Positions 33,368 through 47,745 are shown, counted from the first letter of the stretch. The stretch: DNA of 64,000 nucleotides from Haemophilus aegyptius (GCF_900475885.1 NZ_LS483429.1:1550001-1614000), one strand, 5' to 3'. Notes: generated by a model from the letters alone, not told the origin. Numbers and translations: made by a program.

Positions 33368-35755
33368 CTAATTCCTTAATTCAGCATTAAAGCGTTGTTT
33401 TACTTCAGCTAATACTGCTGAAATCACTGCGTTAATTTCTTCGTCTTCAAGTGTTTTTTCATTATCTTGGACTGTTAAGCTAATCGCTAAACTCTTATAG
33501 CCCTCAGCAACACCCACACCTTGATATACATCGAACAAATTCACTTGCACCAATTTTTCACCGCCTGCTTGTTTACAGGCTGCGATTAATTCCCCTGCTG
33601 GTACGCTATCGGCTACCACTAATGCCAAATCACGACGGTTTGCAGGGAATTTAGAAATTTCTTTTGCTTGCACTACATTACGTGCCGCAATTGCATTCCA
33701 AAGCATTTCAAATACAAAGGCTTTGCCATTTAAGCCAAGTTTTTGGCTAATAGAGGGATGAATTGCACCAATAAAGCCAATTTCTTGACCATCTAATTCA
33801 ATAGCAGCAGATTGACCAGGATGTAATGCATCAAATTGTTTTGCAACAAAACGAACTCTATTACCACCTTCTGTTAAAGAAAGTACTGATTCTAAATCGC
33901 CTTTAAGATCAAAGAAATCTACAGACTCTGCTTTACCTGCCCAATGTTCAGATTTTGCCGTTCCAGTAATCACTGCACTTAAAACAAATTCTTGACGCAC
34001 ACCAAATTCAGCATTGGCATCTGGTGCAAAACGTAATCCTGTTTCAAATAAACGAACACGAGATTGTTGGCGATTTTGGTTATAAAGCACTGCACCTAAT
34101 AAACCGCTGATTAAAGACACACGCATTGCGGACATTTCCACAGAAATTGGGTTTGGCAATACAAGTGCTTCTTGATGTGGATGTAATAAACTTTGAATTT
34201 TTGGATCCACAAAGCTATAAGTAATAGCTTCTTGATAATCTGCATCCACAAGTGCGGTCTTAATTCGAGCTAAATCTAAATCAGATTCTTTGTGCTCACG
34301 CATGCGGAGATGCGCTAATGGTGCATTGTTTGGAATGCTGTTATAACCATAAATACGCGCCACTTCTTCAATTAAATCTTCTTCGATTTCAATATCAAAA
34401 CGCCAGCTTGCAGAAGTTACCGTCCAAATATCATTTGCATAAGTAACACCGAAACCAAGACGATGGAAAATTTCCGTTACGCTTCCTGTTTCAATATGAT
34501 GACCTAAAAGTGCATCTAATTTACTACGGCGAAGTTGAACTGTATTGACTTTAGGAAGATGAGTTTCACTGCTTGCTTCACAAATCTCACCCGCTTCACC
34601 ACCACAGATTTCAAGTAATAATATGGTTGCTCGTTCCATTGCTTTACGCGCTAATTCAAAATCCACACCACGTTCAAAACGGTGCGATGCATCAGTATGT
34701 AAACCATATTGTCTTGCACGGCCTGCAATCGCTAATGGAGCGAAAAATGCGGATTCTAAAATCACATCTTTCGTTTCACTATTCACGCCACTGGCTGCAC
34801 CACCAAAGATCCCTGCCATTGCTAAAGCACCATTTTGGTCAGCAATTAATAACGTATTTGATTGAAGTTTTGCGGTTGAGCCATCTAATAATACTAATTC
34901 CTCTCCCTCCTTCGCAAAGCGAACTTGAACAGGTTGTGTAACTTTAGCTGCATCAAACGCGTGCATTGGCTGACCAAACTCAAGCAAAATATAGTTAGTA
35001 ATATCGACAATAGGATCGATAGAACGAATACCACAGCGACGCAATTTTTCTTGCATCCACATTGGCGATGCAGCCTTCACATTAACGTTTTTCACCACAC
35101 GTAATAAATAACGCGGGCAAGCTTCTGGTGCTTGTAAATCAATTTGAACTTTATCAGAAATTGTTGCTGGCATTGCTTCAAAGTGCGGTTGATTTACGAG
35201 TTGTTTATTTACCACACCAATTTCACGCGCAATACCTGCGATGCTCAAACAATCCGCACGGTTTGGCGTTAAGCTAATTTCGATGGCATTATCATCTAAA
35301 GCTAAATATTCACGTAAATCAGTACCAATTGGTGCATCAAGTGGCAATTCAATAATACCATCCGCTTCAACATCAATACCTAATTCAGAAAATGAACAAA
35401 GCATCCCTTCTGATGGCTGACCACGTAATTTCGTTTTCTTAATTTTGAAATCGCCAGGTAATACCGCACCTTCTGTTGCGCAAGCAACTTTTAAGCCTTG
35501 ACGACAATTTGGTGCACCGCACACAATATCCAATAAACGATCACCGCCTACGTTCACTTTAGTTACACGTAATTTATCTGCATCTGGATGTTGTGCACAT
35601 TCCACTACTTCACCAACAACGACACCATTAAATGTACCCGCAACGCTTTCCACGCCATCTACTTCTAAGCCAAGCATGGTAATTTGCTCGCATAATTGCT
35701 CGGTTGAAACGGATGGATTCACCCATTCTCTTACCCACTGTTCACTAAATTTCAT
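33368..35755 (-). CDS. pheT: Phenylalanyl-tRNA synthetase beta subunit
   Basis: A 795-residue subunit with an EMAP-type tRNA-binding domain (about 40-150, [11 protein letters not shown] and [17 protein letters not shown]), the B3/4 editing region (about 210-380, [12 protein letters not shown]), the B5 domain and a C-terminal anticodon-binding FDX-ACB domain (about 700-795, [13 protein letters not shown]). It forms an alpha2-beta2 enzyme with PheS and removes misacylated Tyr-tRNA(Phe). It is 33 bases downstream of pheS. Confidence 0.98.
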   Translation of the reverse strand: MKFSEQWVREWVNPSVSTEQLCEQITMLGLEVDGVESVAGTFNGVVVGEVVECAQHPDADKLRVTKVNVGGDRLLDIVCGAPNCRQGLKVACATEGAVLPGDFKIKKTKLRGQPSEGMLCSFSELGIDVEADGIIELPLDAPIGTDLREYLALDDNAIEISLTPNRADCLSIAGIAREIGVVNKQLVNQPHFEAMPATISDKVQIDLQAPEACPRYLLRVVKNVNVKAASPMWMQEKLRRCGIRSIDPIVDITNYILLEFGQPMHAFDAAKVTQPVQVRFAKEGEELVLLDGSTAKLQSNTLLIADQNGALAMAGIFGGAASGVNSETKDVILESAFFAPLAIAGRARQYGLHTDASHRFERGVDFELARKAMERATILLLEICGGEAGEICEASSETHLPKVNTVQLRRSKLDALLGHHIETGSVTEIFHRLGFGVTYANDIWTVTSASWRFDIEIEEDLIEEVARIYGYNSIPNNAPLAHLRMREHKESDLDLARIKTALVDADYQEAITYSFVDPKIQSLLHPHQEALVLPNPISVEMSAMRVSLISGLLGAVLYNQNRQQSRVRLFETGLRFAPDANAEFGVRQEFVLSAVITGTAKSEHWAGKAESVDFFDLKGDLESVLSLTEGGNRVRFVAKQFDALHPGQSAAIELDGQEIGFIGAIHPSISQKLGLNGKAFVFEMLWNAIAARNVVQAKEISKFPANRRDLALVVADSVPAGELIAACKQAGGEKLVQVNLFDVYQGVGVAEGYKSLAISLTVQDNEKTLEDEEINAVISAVLAEVKQRFNAELRN

Positions 35756-35788
35756 TTGTTGTTATCCTTTTAATTCAAATCCGAGAAA

Positions 35789-36868
<1,080 letters not shown>

Positions 36869-36890
36869 TCATTGGCTTATCAAAAATAAA

Positions 36891-36918
36891 AATGGAATAA
36901 CGTATTCGCTATTCCATT
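36891..36918 (-). terminator. Terminator after the lipoprotein gene upstream of pheS
   Basis: AATGGAATA and TATTCCATT (36891-36899, 36910-36918) are followed by TTTTATTTTTG on the minus strand. Confidence 0.85.
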
Positions 36919-36926
36919 TTTTCTTG

Positions 36927-37604
36927 TTACCAACAAAATCGTTCATTCACAAAATTTTCTGACCGCTCTTTTTGCCATTTTTCTTTATTTTTTGGATTAG
37001 CAAAAAAACGGGCTTGTTCCTGTAAACGTTGAACTAATTTTTCTTCTGCTTCTTTTAACGCTTTTTGACGATCTGCAAATTTTGCGGGTAATGCTGGTAA
37101 GAAAATCACTTCATAAGGATGTGCAATTGTCCATTTCACCGCATTTTCGGCAGCAAGACTCTGTTTATCAAAATTACAAAACGCATAAGCATTAACAAAC
37201 TGCCCCACTACATGGCTGAACCCTGTATTATCCTGCACCGTTTGTTTTGGTAGCTCCAACACATAAAGTGCGGTGATCAAACGATTTTGTCCACGATAAA
37301 ACCAAGTAACGGCTTCATCTCTTAAGCCAAAATCATAAGCCCGAGCGGCTAACGTGAACATCGTCATTGGTGAAATTCGAGCTGGATTTTCTTCTACAAA
37401 TTTCACCGCACTTTTATAACCTTTTATCGTATTTTCACGTAGCATCGGATCAATTTTTTTATGTACAAATACATTTTCTGCTTTTCCATTTTCAGCAGAA
37501 TAATAAGGTTTGATATAAACATCCACCGTCTTCACTGGTTCTTTGCTAATAGAACTACAAGCCGTAATAAAAAGTGCGGTTATAAAACACAGTATTTTTA
37601 ACAT
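36927..37604 (-). CDS. Lipoprotein with helical repeat domain, function unknown
   Basis: A 225-residue protein from the ATG at 37604, preceded by AAGGAAAA. The signal peptide ends in the lipobox ITAC. The mature part is mostly helical, has an aromatic core (YDFGLRDEAVTWFYRGQNRL near residue 95) that looks like a short TPR/Sel1-like repeat, and ends in a strongly charged helix (KALKEAEEKLVQRLQEQ, then FFANPKNKEKWQKERS). I do not recognise a named family. Its start region is divergent from and close to the ferredoxin gene. An alternative upstream start exists but lacks a ribosome site. Confidence 0.7.
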   Translation of the reverse strand: MLKILCFITALFITACSSISKEPVKTVDVYIKPYYSAENGKAENVFVHKKIDPMLRENTIKGYKSAVKFVEENPARISPMTMFTLAARAYDFGLRDEAVTWFYRGQNRLITALYVLELPKQTVQDNTGFSHVVGQFVNAYAFCNFDKQSLAAENAVKWTIAHPYEVIFLPALPAKFADRQKALKEAEEKLVQRLQEQARFFANPKNKEKWQKERSENFVNERFCW

Positions 37605-37652
37605 ATGGATTTTCCTTATATAATGCCCAGCAAATTTCACTGCATTGTTATT

Positions 37653-39353
<1,701 letters not shown>

Positions 39354-39354
<1 letters not shown>

Positions 39355-39845
39355 CACAACATCCAATACTGAATTGCAAATACGACAATCACCGCATAAA
39401 TAGCCGCTAATACATCATCGACCATAATGCCAAAACCATTTTCGAGTTTTTCGTCAAAATAACGAATTGGAAACGGTTTTAAAATATCAAAAAAGCGAAA
39501 TAACGCAAAAGCAGCCACAATCCATTGCCAAGATAATGACGGTATCGCCGCTAATACAATAAATACGCCGACAAATTCATCCCAGACGATAGAACCATGA
39601 TCGTGTACGCCCATATCTGCAGTAGTTTTTTGACAAAGGTAGCAACCGAGTAGAAAACAAAGTGCGGTGAAAATTAAAAAGGTTTTTACACCTAACAAAG
39701 AAAGCAAAATCACGCCTAAAATTGTTCCAGCTAAGCTCCCCCAAGTGCCGGGTGCTGGATAAATTAAACCAGAGCCAAAACCAACGGCAAGCAAATGAAT
39801 AGGATTTAAAAGAGAGATTTTTTTAAGAGGATTATTTTCTGTCAT
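39354..39845 (-). CDS. pgpA: Phosphatidylglycerophosphatase A
   Basis: A 163-residue membrane enzyme that removes phosphate from phosphatidylglycerol phosphate. The conserved GSGLIYPAPGTWGSLAG and the DEFVGVF and DDVLAAIYA acidic motifs are present, with about four membrane segments. Its ATG overlaps the thiL stop (ATGA) and its stop overlaps the exporter start, so it is translationally coupled on both sides. thiL-pgpA order is as in E. coli. Confidence 0.95.
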
Positions 39846-40828
39846 TTTGATTCCTTAAAATGATCGAAACCGCTTGAAAAAGTTATATTCACAGGTTTTC
39901 CATCCCGTAAAAAACGGGGAGAAAAGTTACCGCACTTTTCAGTGATTTTACCAATGCAAGTACAAGGCACTTTCAGTTTTTTCAAGCGTAATTCTAATTC
40001 ATCTTTAGATTTGGGCGGTATAGTAAAACAGAGTTCATAATCTTCGCCACCACTTAAGGCAAATTGTTCCGCTTGAGTGCGATCATATTTATTTAAAATC
40101 GATGATGAAAGAGGTAATGCAGTCAATTCAACTTCAGCACTACATTGACTTCGTTCAAGAATATGCCCTAAATCAGATATTAGCCCATCGGAAAGATCAA
40201 TGGCAACATGAGCAATGCCAATTAACGCCTGCCCAAGTTCAATTCTAGGTGTGGGTCTAAGATGTCGTTGTTGCAAAAAAACATCATCAGAATCAACCGC
40301 ACTTTTGCCCAATAAAATTTGTGTTAAACCTGCCGCACTATCGCCTAAAGTGCTTGAAACATAAATTAAATCACCGATTTGTGCTTTATGCCGACAAATT
40401 CCTTTGTTTTTTTCGACAAAACCTTGTGCCGTAATCGTAATAGACAAATTACCTTTTGTAGTATCGCCACCAATTAATGTGACGTTGTATTGTTTTAACG
40501 TGTGCAATAAACTTTGGCTAAATGTTGAAATCCAATTTTCATCTACATTTGGCAAAGTTAATGCCAGAGAAACCCATTTTGGCTGTGCCCCCATTGCAGC
40601 AAGATCACTTAAATTTGTTGCAACAGCCTTATAAGCTAAATTTTCAGGTGAAATAGTTGGTAAAAAATGCGTATTTTCTACCATTGTATCGGTCGTAATG
40701 GCAAGCTGATAATTCTCTGGCACGGAAACCAGCGCACAATCGTCGCCAATAGATAATTGAACGGAATCATCAACTAATATTTGTTGCTGAAAATATCGTT
40801 TAATTAAATCAAATTCACCCATTGCCAT
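39842..40828 (-). CDS. thiL: Thiamine-monophosphate kinase
   Basis: A 328-residue PurM/AIR-synthetase-fold kinase that converts thiamine phosphate to thiamine diphosphate. Signatures are SIGDDCALV, TTDTMVENTHFL, LIGGDTTKGNLS and IDLSDGLISDLGH. It begins MAMGEFDLIKRYF, matching E. coli MACGEFSLIARYF. It sits between nusB (66-base gap) and pgpA (four-base overlap). Confidence 0.96.
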   Translation of the reverse strand: MAMGEFDLIKRYFQQQILVDDSVQLSIGDDCALVSVPENYQLAITTDTMVENTHFLPTISPENLAYKAVATNLSDLAAMGAQPKWVSLALTLPNVDENWISTFSQSLLHTLKQYNVTLIGGDTTKGNLSITITAQGFVEKNKGICRHKAQIGDLIYVSSTLGDSAAGLTQILLGKSAVDSDDVFLQQRHLRPTPRIELGQALIGIAHVAIDLSDGLISDLGHILERSQCSAEVELTALPLSSSILNKYDRTQAEQFALSGGEDYELCFTIPPKSKDELELRLKKLKVPCTCIGKITEKCGNFSPRFLRDGKPVNITFSSGFDHFKESK

Positions 40829-40894
40829 TTTTCACCTATCTTATAAAAGAAAAAGCACGCATTAAAAACGCGCGCCATTTTCAGTTTAAAAGGA

Positions 40895-41329
40895 TTATTT
40901 ACGCCCTAATGCTGGCGCGATTTTATCAAGCACGCCATTGATATATTTATGGCTTTCATCTGCACCGAATACTTTTGCCACTTCAATCGCTTCATTGATA
41001 ACCACTTTATATGGCACATCTAACTCGAAGCGCAATTCATAAACGGCCAAACGTAAAATTGCAGTTTCAATAGGATCAAGCTCATCAAAAGCGCGGTCAA
41101 TATAAGGCGAAATTGAAAAATCAACGGTTTCAATATTTTCTATTGTTTGACGAAATAATTTACGGAAGTAAGGTTTATCTACCCCATCCATATCTTGATC
41201 TAACACAAAGGCTAATTCCACTTGTTCTGCAGTATTGCCGGATACCGCCCAAGAATACAAGGCTTGAACGGTACATTCACGCGCACGACGACGAGCAGAA
41301 GGCTTTTTCACTTGTTTTTGTTCTGTCAT
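40895..41329 (-). CDS. nusB: Transcription antitermination protein NusB
   Basis: A 144-residue all-helical RNA-binding factor. The N-terminus has the arginine-rich [19 protein letters not shown], which binds boxA RNA, and the C-terminus has [20 protein letters not shown]. With NusE (S10) it forms the rRNA antitermination complex. It starts three bases after the ribH stop, the conserved ribH-nusB pair. Confidence 0.97.
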   Translation of the reverse strand: MTEQKQVKKPSARRRARECTVQALYSWAVSGNTAEQVELAFVLDQDMDGVDKPYFRKLFRQTIENIETVDFSISPYIDRAFDELDPIETAILRLAVYELRFELDVPYKVVINEAIEVAKVFGADESHKYINGVLDKIAPALGRK

Positions 41330-41332
41330 GAT

Positions 41333-41806
41333 TTATGCCGCATCAATTTGTTGAATAAGATTAACCATTTCAAGTGCGGTTAAGGCTGCTTCTGCACCTT
41401 TATTACCCGCTTTAGTACCAGCACGTTCAATCGCCTGTTCAATATTTTCTGTGGTTAATACACCAAAAGCGACAGGGATTTCAGCATCCATTGCAACTTT
41501 TCCTAAACCGCTACTTGCTTCTCCTGCTACATATTCAAAATGTGCTGTACCACCACGGATAACTGCACCTAATGCCACAATCGCATCAAATTTTTTACTT
41601 TCAGCTAAACGACGAGCAACTAATGGCAACTCATACGCGCCTGGGGCACGCGCGATAGTGATATTTTCATCTTTCACTTGGCCGATACGTTTTAATGCAT
41701 CAATTGCGCCTTCTAATAAACTTTCATTAATAAAACTGTTAAAACGAGCAATTGCTACTGCAACTTTTGCATTAGGTGCTGCAACTGAGCCTTCTAAAAC
41801 TTTCAT
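41333..41806 (-). CDS. ribH: 6,7-dimethyl-8-ribityllumazine synthase
   Basis: A 157-residue enzyme of riboflavin synthesis that condenses the butanone phosphate with the pyrimidine and forms a 60-mer shell. Motifs seen are [29 protein letters not shown] and [19 protein letters not shown] with the catalytic His. GGAAAAA precedes the ATG. It is the first gene of the nusB chain and divergent from asnS; I see no FMN riboswitch in the 226-base gap. Confidence 0.97.
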   Translation of the reverse strand: MKVLEGSVAAPNAKVAVAIARFNSFINESLLEGAIDALKRIGQVKDENITIARAPGAYELPLVARRLAESKKFDAIVALGAVIRGGTAHFEYVAGEASSGLGKVAMDAEIPVAFGVLTTENIEQAIERAGTKAGNKGAEAALTALEMVNLIQQIDAA

Positions 41807-42032
41807 ATTTTTTCCTATTATTAGCCATAATGATTTTGGCTCAAGATTTTAGCATAAAATCGCGTATATTCAATATTAATAAGGCTTTACCCTATTTTAT
41901 TTAGGACTCATTTTTAAGGCTATTTTATTGTTCATAGCCCGCACCAACACTATATTTTTATGGAAAATTTCCTTTATTAAGGTAAACTGTCGGCAATTTT
42001 ATGTGAATTACATTCAGTTACAGAGGTTTAAT

Positions 42033-43436
42033 ATGTCTAAAGTGGCATCAATTGTTGATGTATTACAAGGGAAAGTGGCGATTGGTGAAACCGTCACTGT
42101 GCGTGGTTGGGTTCGTACCCGTCGCGATTCTAAAGCAGGCTTATCTTTCTTAGCGGTTTATGACGGTTCTTGCTTTGATCCAATTCAAGCGATTATTAAT
42201 AACGATATTGAAAATTACGAAAGCGAAATTTTACGTTTAACAACAGGCTGTTCTGTGATTGTAACCGGTAAAGTCGTTGAATCACCTTCAGAAGGACAAG
42301 CGGTTGAATTACAAGCAGAAAAAGTGGAAGTGACAGGGTTTGTTGAAGATCCAGATACTTACCCAATGGCAGCAAAACGCCACTCTATCGAATATTTACG
42401 CGAAGTGGCTCACTTACGCCCTCGTACCAATATTATTGGCGCGGTCGCGCGTGTTCGTCATTGCTTATCTCAAGCAATTCACCGTTTCTTCCATGAGCAA
42501 GGTTTCTACTGGGTGGCAACCCCATTAATTACTGCATCAGACACTGAAGGTGCGGGTGAAATGTTCCGTGTTTCTACACTTGATTTAGAAAATCTTCCAC
42601 GTGGTGAAAATGGAAAAGTTGATTTCAGCCAAGATTTCTTCGGTAAAGAATCATTTTTAACAGTTTCAGGTCAGTTAAACGGCGAAACCTATGCTTGTGC
42701 ATTGAGCAAAATTTATACTTTCGGCCCAACATTCCGTGCAGAAAACTCGAATACCACTCGTCACTTAGCTGAATTCTGGATGGTTGAACCTGAAGTTGCA
42801 TTTGCAACTTTAGCGGATAACGCAAAACTTGCAGAAGATATGTTGAAATACGTATTCCGTGCAGTATTAGCAGAACGTAAAGATGACTTACAATTCTTTG
42901 AAAAACATGTAGATAAAGATGTTATTACTCGTTTAGAAAACTTTGTAAACTCAGATTTTGTGCAAATTGACTATACCGATGCCATTGATGTGTTATTAAA
43001 ATCTGGTAAGAAATTTGAATTCCCTGTTTCTTGGGGCATTGATCTTTCTTCTGAACACGAACGTTTCTTAGCGGAAGAATATTTCAAATCACCAGTTGTG
43101 GTAAAAAACTATCCAAAAGATATTAAAGCATTCTATATGCGTTTAAATGATGATGGAAAAACTGTGGCGGCAATGGACGTGTTAGCACCAGGAATTGGTG
43201 AAATCATCGGTGGTTCACAACGTGAAGAACGTTTAGACGTGCTTGATAAACGCATGGAAGAAATGGGATTAAATCCAGATGATTATTGGTGGTATCGCGA
43301 TCTGCGTAAATACGGCAGCGTTCCACATTCTGGTTTTGGTCTTGGTTTTGAACGTTTAATCGTCTATGTAACTGGCGTTCAAAATATTCGTGATGTAATT
43401 CCATTCCCACGCGTGCCAAGAAATGCGAGTTTCTAA
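42033..43436 (+). CDS. asnS: Asparaginyl-tRNA synthetase
   Basis: A 467-residue class IIb synthetase. I start at 42033 ([13 protein letters not shown]) after a GAGG site; 35 upstream codons are open but not supported. The N-terminal OB fold (about 1-105) binds the anticodon ([14 protein letters not shown]). Motif 2 is [19 protein letters not shown] and motif 3 [15 protein letters not shown]. It ends RNASF as in E. coli. An uptake-signal terminator follows. Confidence 0.97.
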   Translation: MSKVASIVDVLQGKVAIGETVTVRGWVRTRRDSKAGLSFLAVYDGSCFDPIQAIINNDIENYESEILRLTTGCSVIVTGKVVESPSEGQAVELQAEKVEVTGFVEDPDTYPMAAKRHSIEYLREVAHLRPRTNIIGAVARVRHCLSQAIHRFFHEQGFYWVATPLITASDTEGAGEMFRVSTLDLENLPRGENGKVDFSQDFFGKESFLTVSGQLNGETYACALSKIYTFGPTFRAENSNTTRHLAEFWMVEPEVAFATLADNAKLAEDMLKYVFRAVLAERKDDLQFFEKHVDKDVITRLENFVNSDFVQIDYTDAIDVLLKSGKKFEFPVSWGIDLSSEHERFLAEEYFKSPVVVKNYPKDIKAFYMRLNDDGKTVAAMDVLAPGIGEIIGGSQREERLDVLDKRMEEMGLNPDDYWWYRDLRKYGSVPHSGFGLGFERLIVYVTGVQNIRDVIPFPRVPRNASF

Positions 43437-43457
43437 TTCAATTTAACTTTAATATTG

Positions 43458-43490
43458 ACCGCACTTACGCCAAAGTGCGGTTAGTTTTTT
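43458..43490 (+). terminator. Uptake-signal pair terminator after asnS
   Basis: ACCGCACTT (43458-43466) and AAGTGCGGT (43473-43481) are followed by TTAGTTTTTT. Confidence 0.85.
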
Positions 43491-43511
43491 CAGAATTTTA
43501 AGGAAAGTAAA

Positions 43512-44201
43512 ATGGATAAAATTAAACAACTCTTTGCCAACAATTACAGTTGGGCGCAAAGAATGAAAGAAGAAAATTCTACTTACTTCAAAGAACTTGC
43601 GGATCATCAAACGCCACATTACCTTTGGATTGGTTGCTCTGATAGCCGTGTACCCGCTGAGAAATTGACGAATCTTGAACCTGGTGAATTATTTGTTCAC
43701 CGTAATGTTGCTAACCAAGTAATTCACACAGATTTTAATTGCCTTTCTGTTGTGCAATATGCCGTCGATGTGCTTAAAATTGAACATATTATTATCTGTG
43801 GTCACACCAACTGCGGGGGGATTCATGCTGCTATGGCAGATAAAGATTTAGGGCTTATCAACAACTGGCTTCTTCATATTCGTGATATTTGGTTTAAACA
43901 CGGTCATCTTCTCGGTAAACTTTCTCCAGAAAAACGTGCCGATATGCTAACTAAAATTAACGTAGCGGAACAGGTTTACAATCTTGGTCGAACTTCTATT
44001 GTAAAAAGTGCTTGGGAACGCGGACAAAAACTCTCATTACACGGCTGGGTATATGACGTAAATGATGGATTTTTAGTGGATCAAGGCGTAATGGCAACCA
44101 GCAGAGAAACTCTTGAAATTTCTTATCGAAACGCTATCGCTCGTTTATCAATACTTGATGAAGAAAATATTTTGAAAAAAGATCATCTTGAAAATACATA
44201 A
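43512..44201 (+). CDS. can: Beta-carbonic anhydrase (type II, bicarbonate-regulated)
   Basis: A 229-residue zinc enzyme interconverting CO2 and bicarbonate. Zinc ligands and the switch pair are at the positions known from the H. influenzae enzyme: Cys42 and Asp44 in [11 protein letters not shown], His98 and Cys101 in CGHTNCGG. This HICA protein is the model for allosteric inhibition of beta-carbonic anhydrases by bicarbonate. AAGGAAAG precedes the ATG. It supplies bicarbonate for carboxylations at ambient CO2 and ends at a strong terminator. Confidence 0.97.
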   Translation: MDKIKQLFANNYSWAQRMKEENSTYFKELADHQTPHYLWIGCSDSRVPAEKLTNLEPGELFVHRNVANQVIHTDFNCLSVVQYAVDVLKIEHIIICGHTNCGGIHAAMADKDLGLINNWLLHIRDIWFKHGHLLGKLSPEKRADMLTKINVAEQVYNLGRTSIVKSAWERGQKLSLHGWVYDVNDGFLVDQGVMATSRETLEISYRNAIARLSILDEENILKKDHLENT

Positions 44202-44206
44202 AAAAA

Positions 44207-44224
44207 AACGCCCTTTCGGGCGTT
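44207..44224. terminator. Bidirectional terminator between can and uup
   Basis: AACGCCC-TTTC-GGGCGTT with A and T runs on both sides separates two convergent genes. Confidence 0.92.
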
Positions 44225-44229
44225 ATTTT

Positions 44230-46173
44230 TTAAGCTTTACTTTCAGCCAAATTTTTCTTTTCTTCTAATTCTTCCCAGCGTAAAAATGCGGTTTCTAATT
44301 CTGCTTCAGTATCCGCCAATGCTTGTAATTTAGTGTCAGTAATATCATGAGCCTGTTGGAAAAATGCTGTATCGGCTATTTCAGCTTGAAGTACGGTGAT
44401 TTTGGTTTCCAACTCTTCCAAAAGTTGTGGCAGCTGTTCTAACTCACGTTGTTCTTTATAAGAAAGTTTCACGGATTTCGGCTTAGAAGTGCGGTCATTT
44501 TTCACCGCACTTTCTTCTTTTAGTGGTTCAGATTTCTTCGCTTTAGCCTGTTCTTCCACTGCTTTACTTGCCCAGAAATTGGCTTGTTGCTGTTTCGCAT
44601 CAAAGAATCCTCCCACATACTTATTCAAAAGCCCTTCGCCTTCGAATAAATAACATTCTGTCGCAGTATTATCGATAAATTGACGGTCGTGGCTCACAAT
44701 TAACAATGTGCCTTGATAATCAGTCAAAATTTCTTCTAAAAGCTCCAATGTTTCTACATCAAGGTCATTGGTTGGTTCGTCAAGAATCAATAAATTATTT
44801 GGTTTGAGTAATAATTTTGCGAGTAATAAACGATTTCGTTCTCCCCCCGATAAGGCTTTAACTGGGGTCATTGCTCGTTTTGGCGGGAACAAGAAATCTT
44901 GCAAATACCCTAGCACATGACGTTTTACACCATTGATTTCAATATCTTGTTTACCATCTGCCACATTATCCATTACAGTTTTTTCAGGATCTAAATCAGC
45001 ACGGTATTGGTCAAAATAAGCAATGTCTAATTTAGTACCACAACGGATTTTGCCTGATGTAGGCTGAATTTCCCCCAGCAATAATTTAATGAACGTGGTT
45101 TTCCCACAGCCATTTGGCCCAACAAGGGCAATTTTGTCTCCACGTAAAATCGTTGTTGAAAAATCTTTTAACAAGGTTTTTCCTGCGATTTCATAGCTCA
45201 CATCTTCCATTTCAAAGACAATTTTGCCTGAACGGCTTGAGGTATCTAATTGTAATTTGGCTGTTCCCATTACCTCACGGCGTTGGTGGCGTTCCTCACG
45301 CATCGCTTTTAATGCTCGCACTCGCCCTTCATTTCTTGTACGGCGAGCTTTGATACCTTGGCGAATCCACACTTCTTCCTGTGCAAGACGTTTATCAAAT
45401 AATTCATTTTGCAAGGCTTCAACGCGTAGATTTTCTTCTTTCGTGGTTAAATATAAATCGTAATTGCCTAGATAAGATTGCAATTGACCGCGATCTAAAT
45501 CCACAATACGTGTTGCCATTTTGCGAATAAAAGAACGGTCATGGGAAATAAATACAAGGCTACCTTGGAAATCCAGTAAGAAATTTTCCAGCCATTCAAT
45601 AGCTTCCACATCCAAGTGGTTGGTTGGTTCATCGAGTAATAACACTTCAGGATCGCACACCAATGCACGTGCTAGTGCCGCTTTGCGTAACCAACCTCCC
45701 GAAAGTGCGGATAATTTTGTGTTTGGATTTAAACCTAGTTTTAACAGCACTTCATTGATTTTATTTTCAAATCGCCAGCCATCAGCGTGTTCTAATTTAG
45801 CCTGAACTTGCTCTAATTGACTTAAAATTTGATCACTGTCATTTTCTTCCAATTGAACAGAAATCTGATGATATTCTTTCAATAAATCCGTTAAATGCCC
45901 TACGCCTTCCGCGACATAATCAAAAATATTGCCTTGTGCATTACGCGGTGGGTCTTGTTCTAAACGAGAAACCACAAGATCTTTTTCGTATTGGATTTTG
46001 CCATCATCCATAAGCACATCGCCTGCGATGATTTTCAATAAAGTTGATTTACCTGCACCGTTACGCCCAACTAAACAAACACGTTCATTCGGTTCAATAT
46101 GTAGTTCTGCGTGATCTAACAAAGGTGCATCACTAAAGGAAAGATATCCATTGGTTAAACTAATTAATGCCAC
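44230..46173 (-). CDS. uup: ABC-F ATPase Uup
   Basis: A 647-residue soluble protein with two ABC domains and no membrane segments. Walker A motifs are GRNGAGKST (about 37-45) and GPNGCGKTT (about 352-360); signature motifs are LSGGWLRKAAL and LSGGERNRLLL; Walker B motifs end LLLDEPTNHLD and LILDEPTNDLD. The inter-domain linker (about 240-310) is charged, and a C-terminal coiled coil (about 565-645) is typical of Uup, which binds DNA or branched structures and acts on ribosomes. It is convergent with can. Confidence 0.93.
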   Translation of the reverse strand: MALISLTNGYLSFSDAPLLDHAELHIEPNERVCLVGRNGAGKSTLLKIIAGDVLMDDGKIQYEKDLVVSRLEQDPPRNAQGNIFDYVAEGVGHLTDLLKEYHQISVQLEENDSDQILSQLEQVQAKLEHADGWRFENKINEVLLKLGLNPNTKLSALSGGWLRKAALARALVCDPEVLLLDEPTNHLDVEAIEWLENFLLDFQGSLVFISHDRSFIRKMATRIVDLDRGQLQSYLGNYDLYLTTKEENLRVEALQNELFDKRLAQEEVWIRQGIKARRTRNEGRVRALKAMREERHQRREVMGTAKLQLDTSSRSGKIVFEMEDVSYEIAGKTLLKDFSTTILRGDKIALVGPNGCGKTTFIKLLLGEIQPTSGKIRCGTKLDIAYFDQYRADLDPEKTVMDNVADGKQDIEINGVKRHVLGYLQDFLFPPKRAMTPVKALSGGERNRLLLAKLLLKPNNLLILDEPTNDLDVETLELLEEILTDYQGTLLIVSHDRQFIDNTATECYLFEGEGLLNKYVGGFFDAKQQQANFWASKAVEEQAKAKKSEPLKEESAVKNDRTSKPKSVKLSYKEQRELEQLPQLLEELETKITVLQAEIADTAFFQQAHDITDTKLQALADTEAELETAFLRWEELEEKKNLAESKA

Positions 46174-46234
46174 AACTGCCCCATAAAAATTCAGTGAAAA
46201 TTAACCGCACTATTCTATACGGTTTACATAAAAA

Positions 46235-46257
46235 AATCCCATCAATTCGATGGGATT
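46235..46257 (-). terminator. Terminator after the dGTPase-like gene
   Basis: AATCCCATC and GATGGGATT flank a five-base loop and are followed by a T run on the minus strand. Confidence 0.88.
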
Positions 46258-46267
46258 CTCTCTTAAA

Positions 46268-47653
46268 TCAAAGTTGTTGATATACCCGCAATGCGTGTGC
46301 ATCCGACATGCCTGCAATATAATCGCAAATAATCCGCTTCTTCCTTTCTTCAGGGGCATTACGCCAACGATTTGCAGTATTTCGCGGTAATAAACGCTCT
46401 GGATCAGATTCAAAAATTTGGAACATTTCTGTTAGCATTCTCTGCCCTTTATATTCGATTCGTTGAGTATCTACATCGCGAATAACATAATCCCAAACAA
46501 ATTTTTTAAATACACCAAGTGCAGCAATCACTTCAGGTAACAACTCTGCGTTATAACGTAACAAAGGTTCATCAAAATTTGCCGTTAATTTCCACCGCAC
46601 ATTAGTAATAAAAAAATTCACCAATGCACCAATGGCTTGTTTTCGTTCAAAATGTTTATCAGAGAAAAGTCGTTGGCTAATTGAATCAATATTTTCATGC
46701 AACCAAGCTGATGGAATTTGTTTTAATGCGGAATGTGCCGCTTGCCATTGATGAGGATTGACCACGCCAGTCACAATGGCATCTTCTAAATCATGTACGC
46801 CATAGGCAATATCATCTGCCAATTCCATAATGCTGCAATCCAGCGATTTAAACCGAGTATGTAAAGATTCAGCTGGATTTTCCCGCACTTTTTTAAATTG
46901 ACAGAATAAAGTGCGGTCATTTTCAGAAAGATTTTCCAGCAACCAATTAAACATTTTTAAATCATCACGGAAAATGCCTTTTCCTGGAATCCAATCGTGA
47001 ATACGCACAAAACGAGGATCGATATTGCGAGAAAAATTAAGTTCTGCATATTGAGGCGAAGCCACATCTAACAACGCAGGATATTTCACGACACCCAATA
47101 GTGTTCTACGCGTTAGATTCATCCCTGCATTTTCAGTATAAGGCTCAAGTTTCGTTAAAATTCTAAAGGTTTGCGCATTGCCTTCAAAACCGCCCTGCTC
47201 TGCCATCATATAATTTAATGCCGTTTCGCCACCATGCCCAAAAGGTGGATGCCCTATATCATGCGCAAAACACAAACTCTCAATAAGATCGTTACTCGGC
47301 AATAAAGATTTTAATTGTTTTTGCAACTCGTTTTTATCAATATTTAATGTTTGTGAAAGGCTTTCAAAGGTTTCTAAAAATTTAAGTTGTGCAACGAGAC
47401 TACTGCCAATCTGAGCCACTTCCAAAGAATGGGTTAAGCGAGTGCGATAAAAATCATTTTCGCCAATTGCGTGAATTTGAGTTTTCGCCTGTAAGCAACG
47501 AAAAGCGGCAGAATGTAAAATTCGCCCACGATCACGACGAAATGGTGGGCGATTATCTTTTTCACGTGGAGGATCAGGAAGAAAACGTTCTGTCCAAGAA
47601 GAATCAATGATAAGTGGTTTCATATCGCTTTGTTTTATTTCGTTTTTCTGCAT
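46268..47653 (-). CDS. dgt: dGTP triphosphohydrolase-like HD-domain protein
   Basis: A 461-residue HD-superfamily enzyme. The N-terminal [20 protein letters not shown] is the dGTPase signature, [14 protein letters not shown] supplies the first metal His and [14 protein letters not shown] the HD motif; the second Asp is in [16 protein letters not shown]. The family hydrolyses dNTPs to deoxynucleosides and triphosphate. It is a little shorter than E. coli Dgt (505) and closer to the broad dGTPase-like type, so the exact substrate is uncertain. It lies alone between two terminators. Confidence 0.85.
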   Translation of the reverse strand: MQKNEIKQSDMKPLIIDSSWTERFLPDPPREKDNRPPFRRDRGRILHSAAFRCLQAKTQIHAIGENDFYRTRLTHSLEVAQIGSSLVAQLKFLETFESLSQTLNIDKNELQKQLKSLLPSNDLIESLCFAHDIGHPPFGHGGETALNYMMAEQGGFEGNAQTFRILTKLEPYTENAGMNLTRRTLLGVVKYPALLDVASPQYAELNFSRNIDPRFVRIHDWIPGKGIFRDDLKMFNWLLENLSENDRTLFCQFKKVRENPAESLHTRFKSLDCSIMELADDIAYGVHDLEDAIVTGVVNPHQWQAAHSALKQIPSAWLHENIDSISQRLFSDKHFERKQAIGALVNFFITNVRWKLTANFDEPLLRYNAELLPEVIAALGVFKKFVWDYVIRDVDTQRIEYKGQRMLTEMFQIFESDPERLLPRNTANRWRNAPEERKKRIICDYIAGMSDAHALRVYQQL

Positions 47654-47678
47654 TATCTAATCATTTAGCGCAAAAAAC

Positions 47679-47729
47679 AACCGCACTTTATCTAGAACAA
47701 ACAAAATCTAGAATGAATAAAGTGCGGTT
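47679..47729 (-). terminator. Long uptake-signal pair hairpin after lrgB
   Basis: The 12-base arms AACCGCACTTTA and TAAAGTGCGGTT enclose a 27-base loop that itself holds two TCTAGA palindromes. On the minus strand a T run follows. Confidence 0.8.
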
Positions 47730-47745
47730 GAATTTTTATTGATAT

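Noticed and set aside
34573-34941. Plus-strand 122-codon frame inside pheT
   Set aside because: Antisense shadow of a strongly conserved synthetase; no ribosome site and a low-complexity composition.
41807-42032. An FMN riboswitch upstream of ribH
   Set aside because: The conserved RFN motifs (AGGGGCNGGGT and similar) are absent; the region is plain AT-rich promoter sequence.
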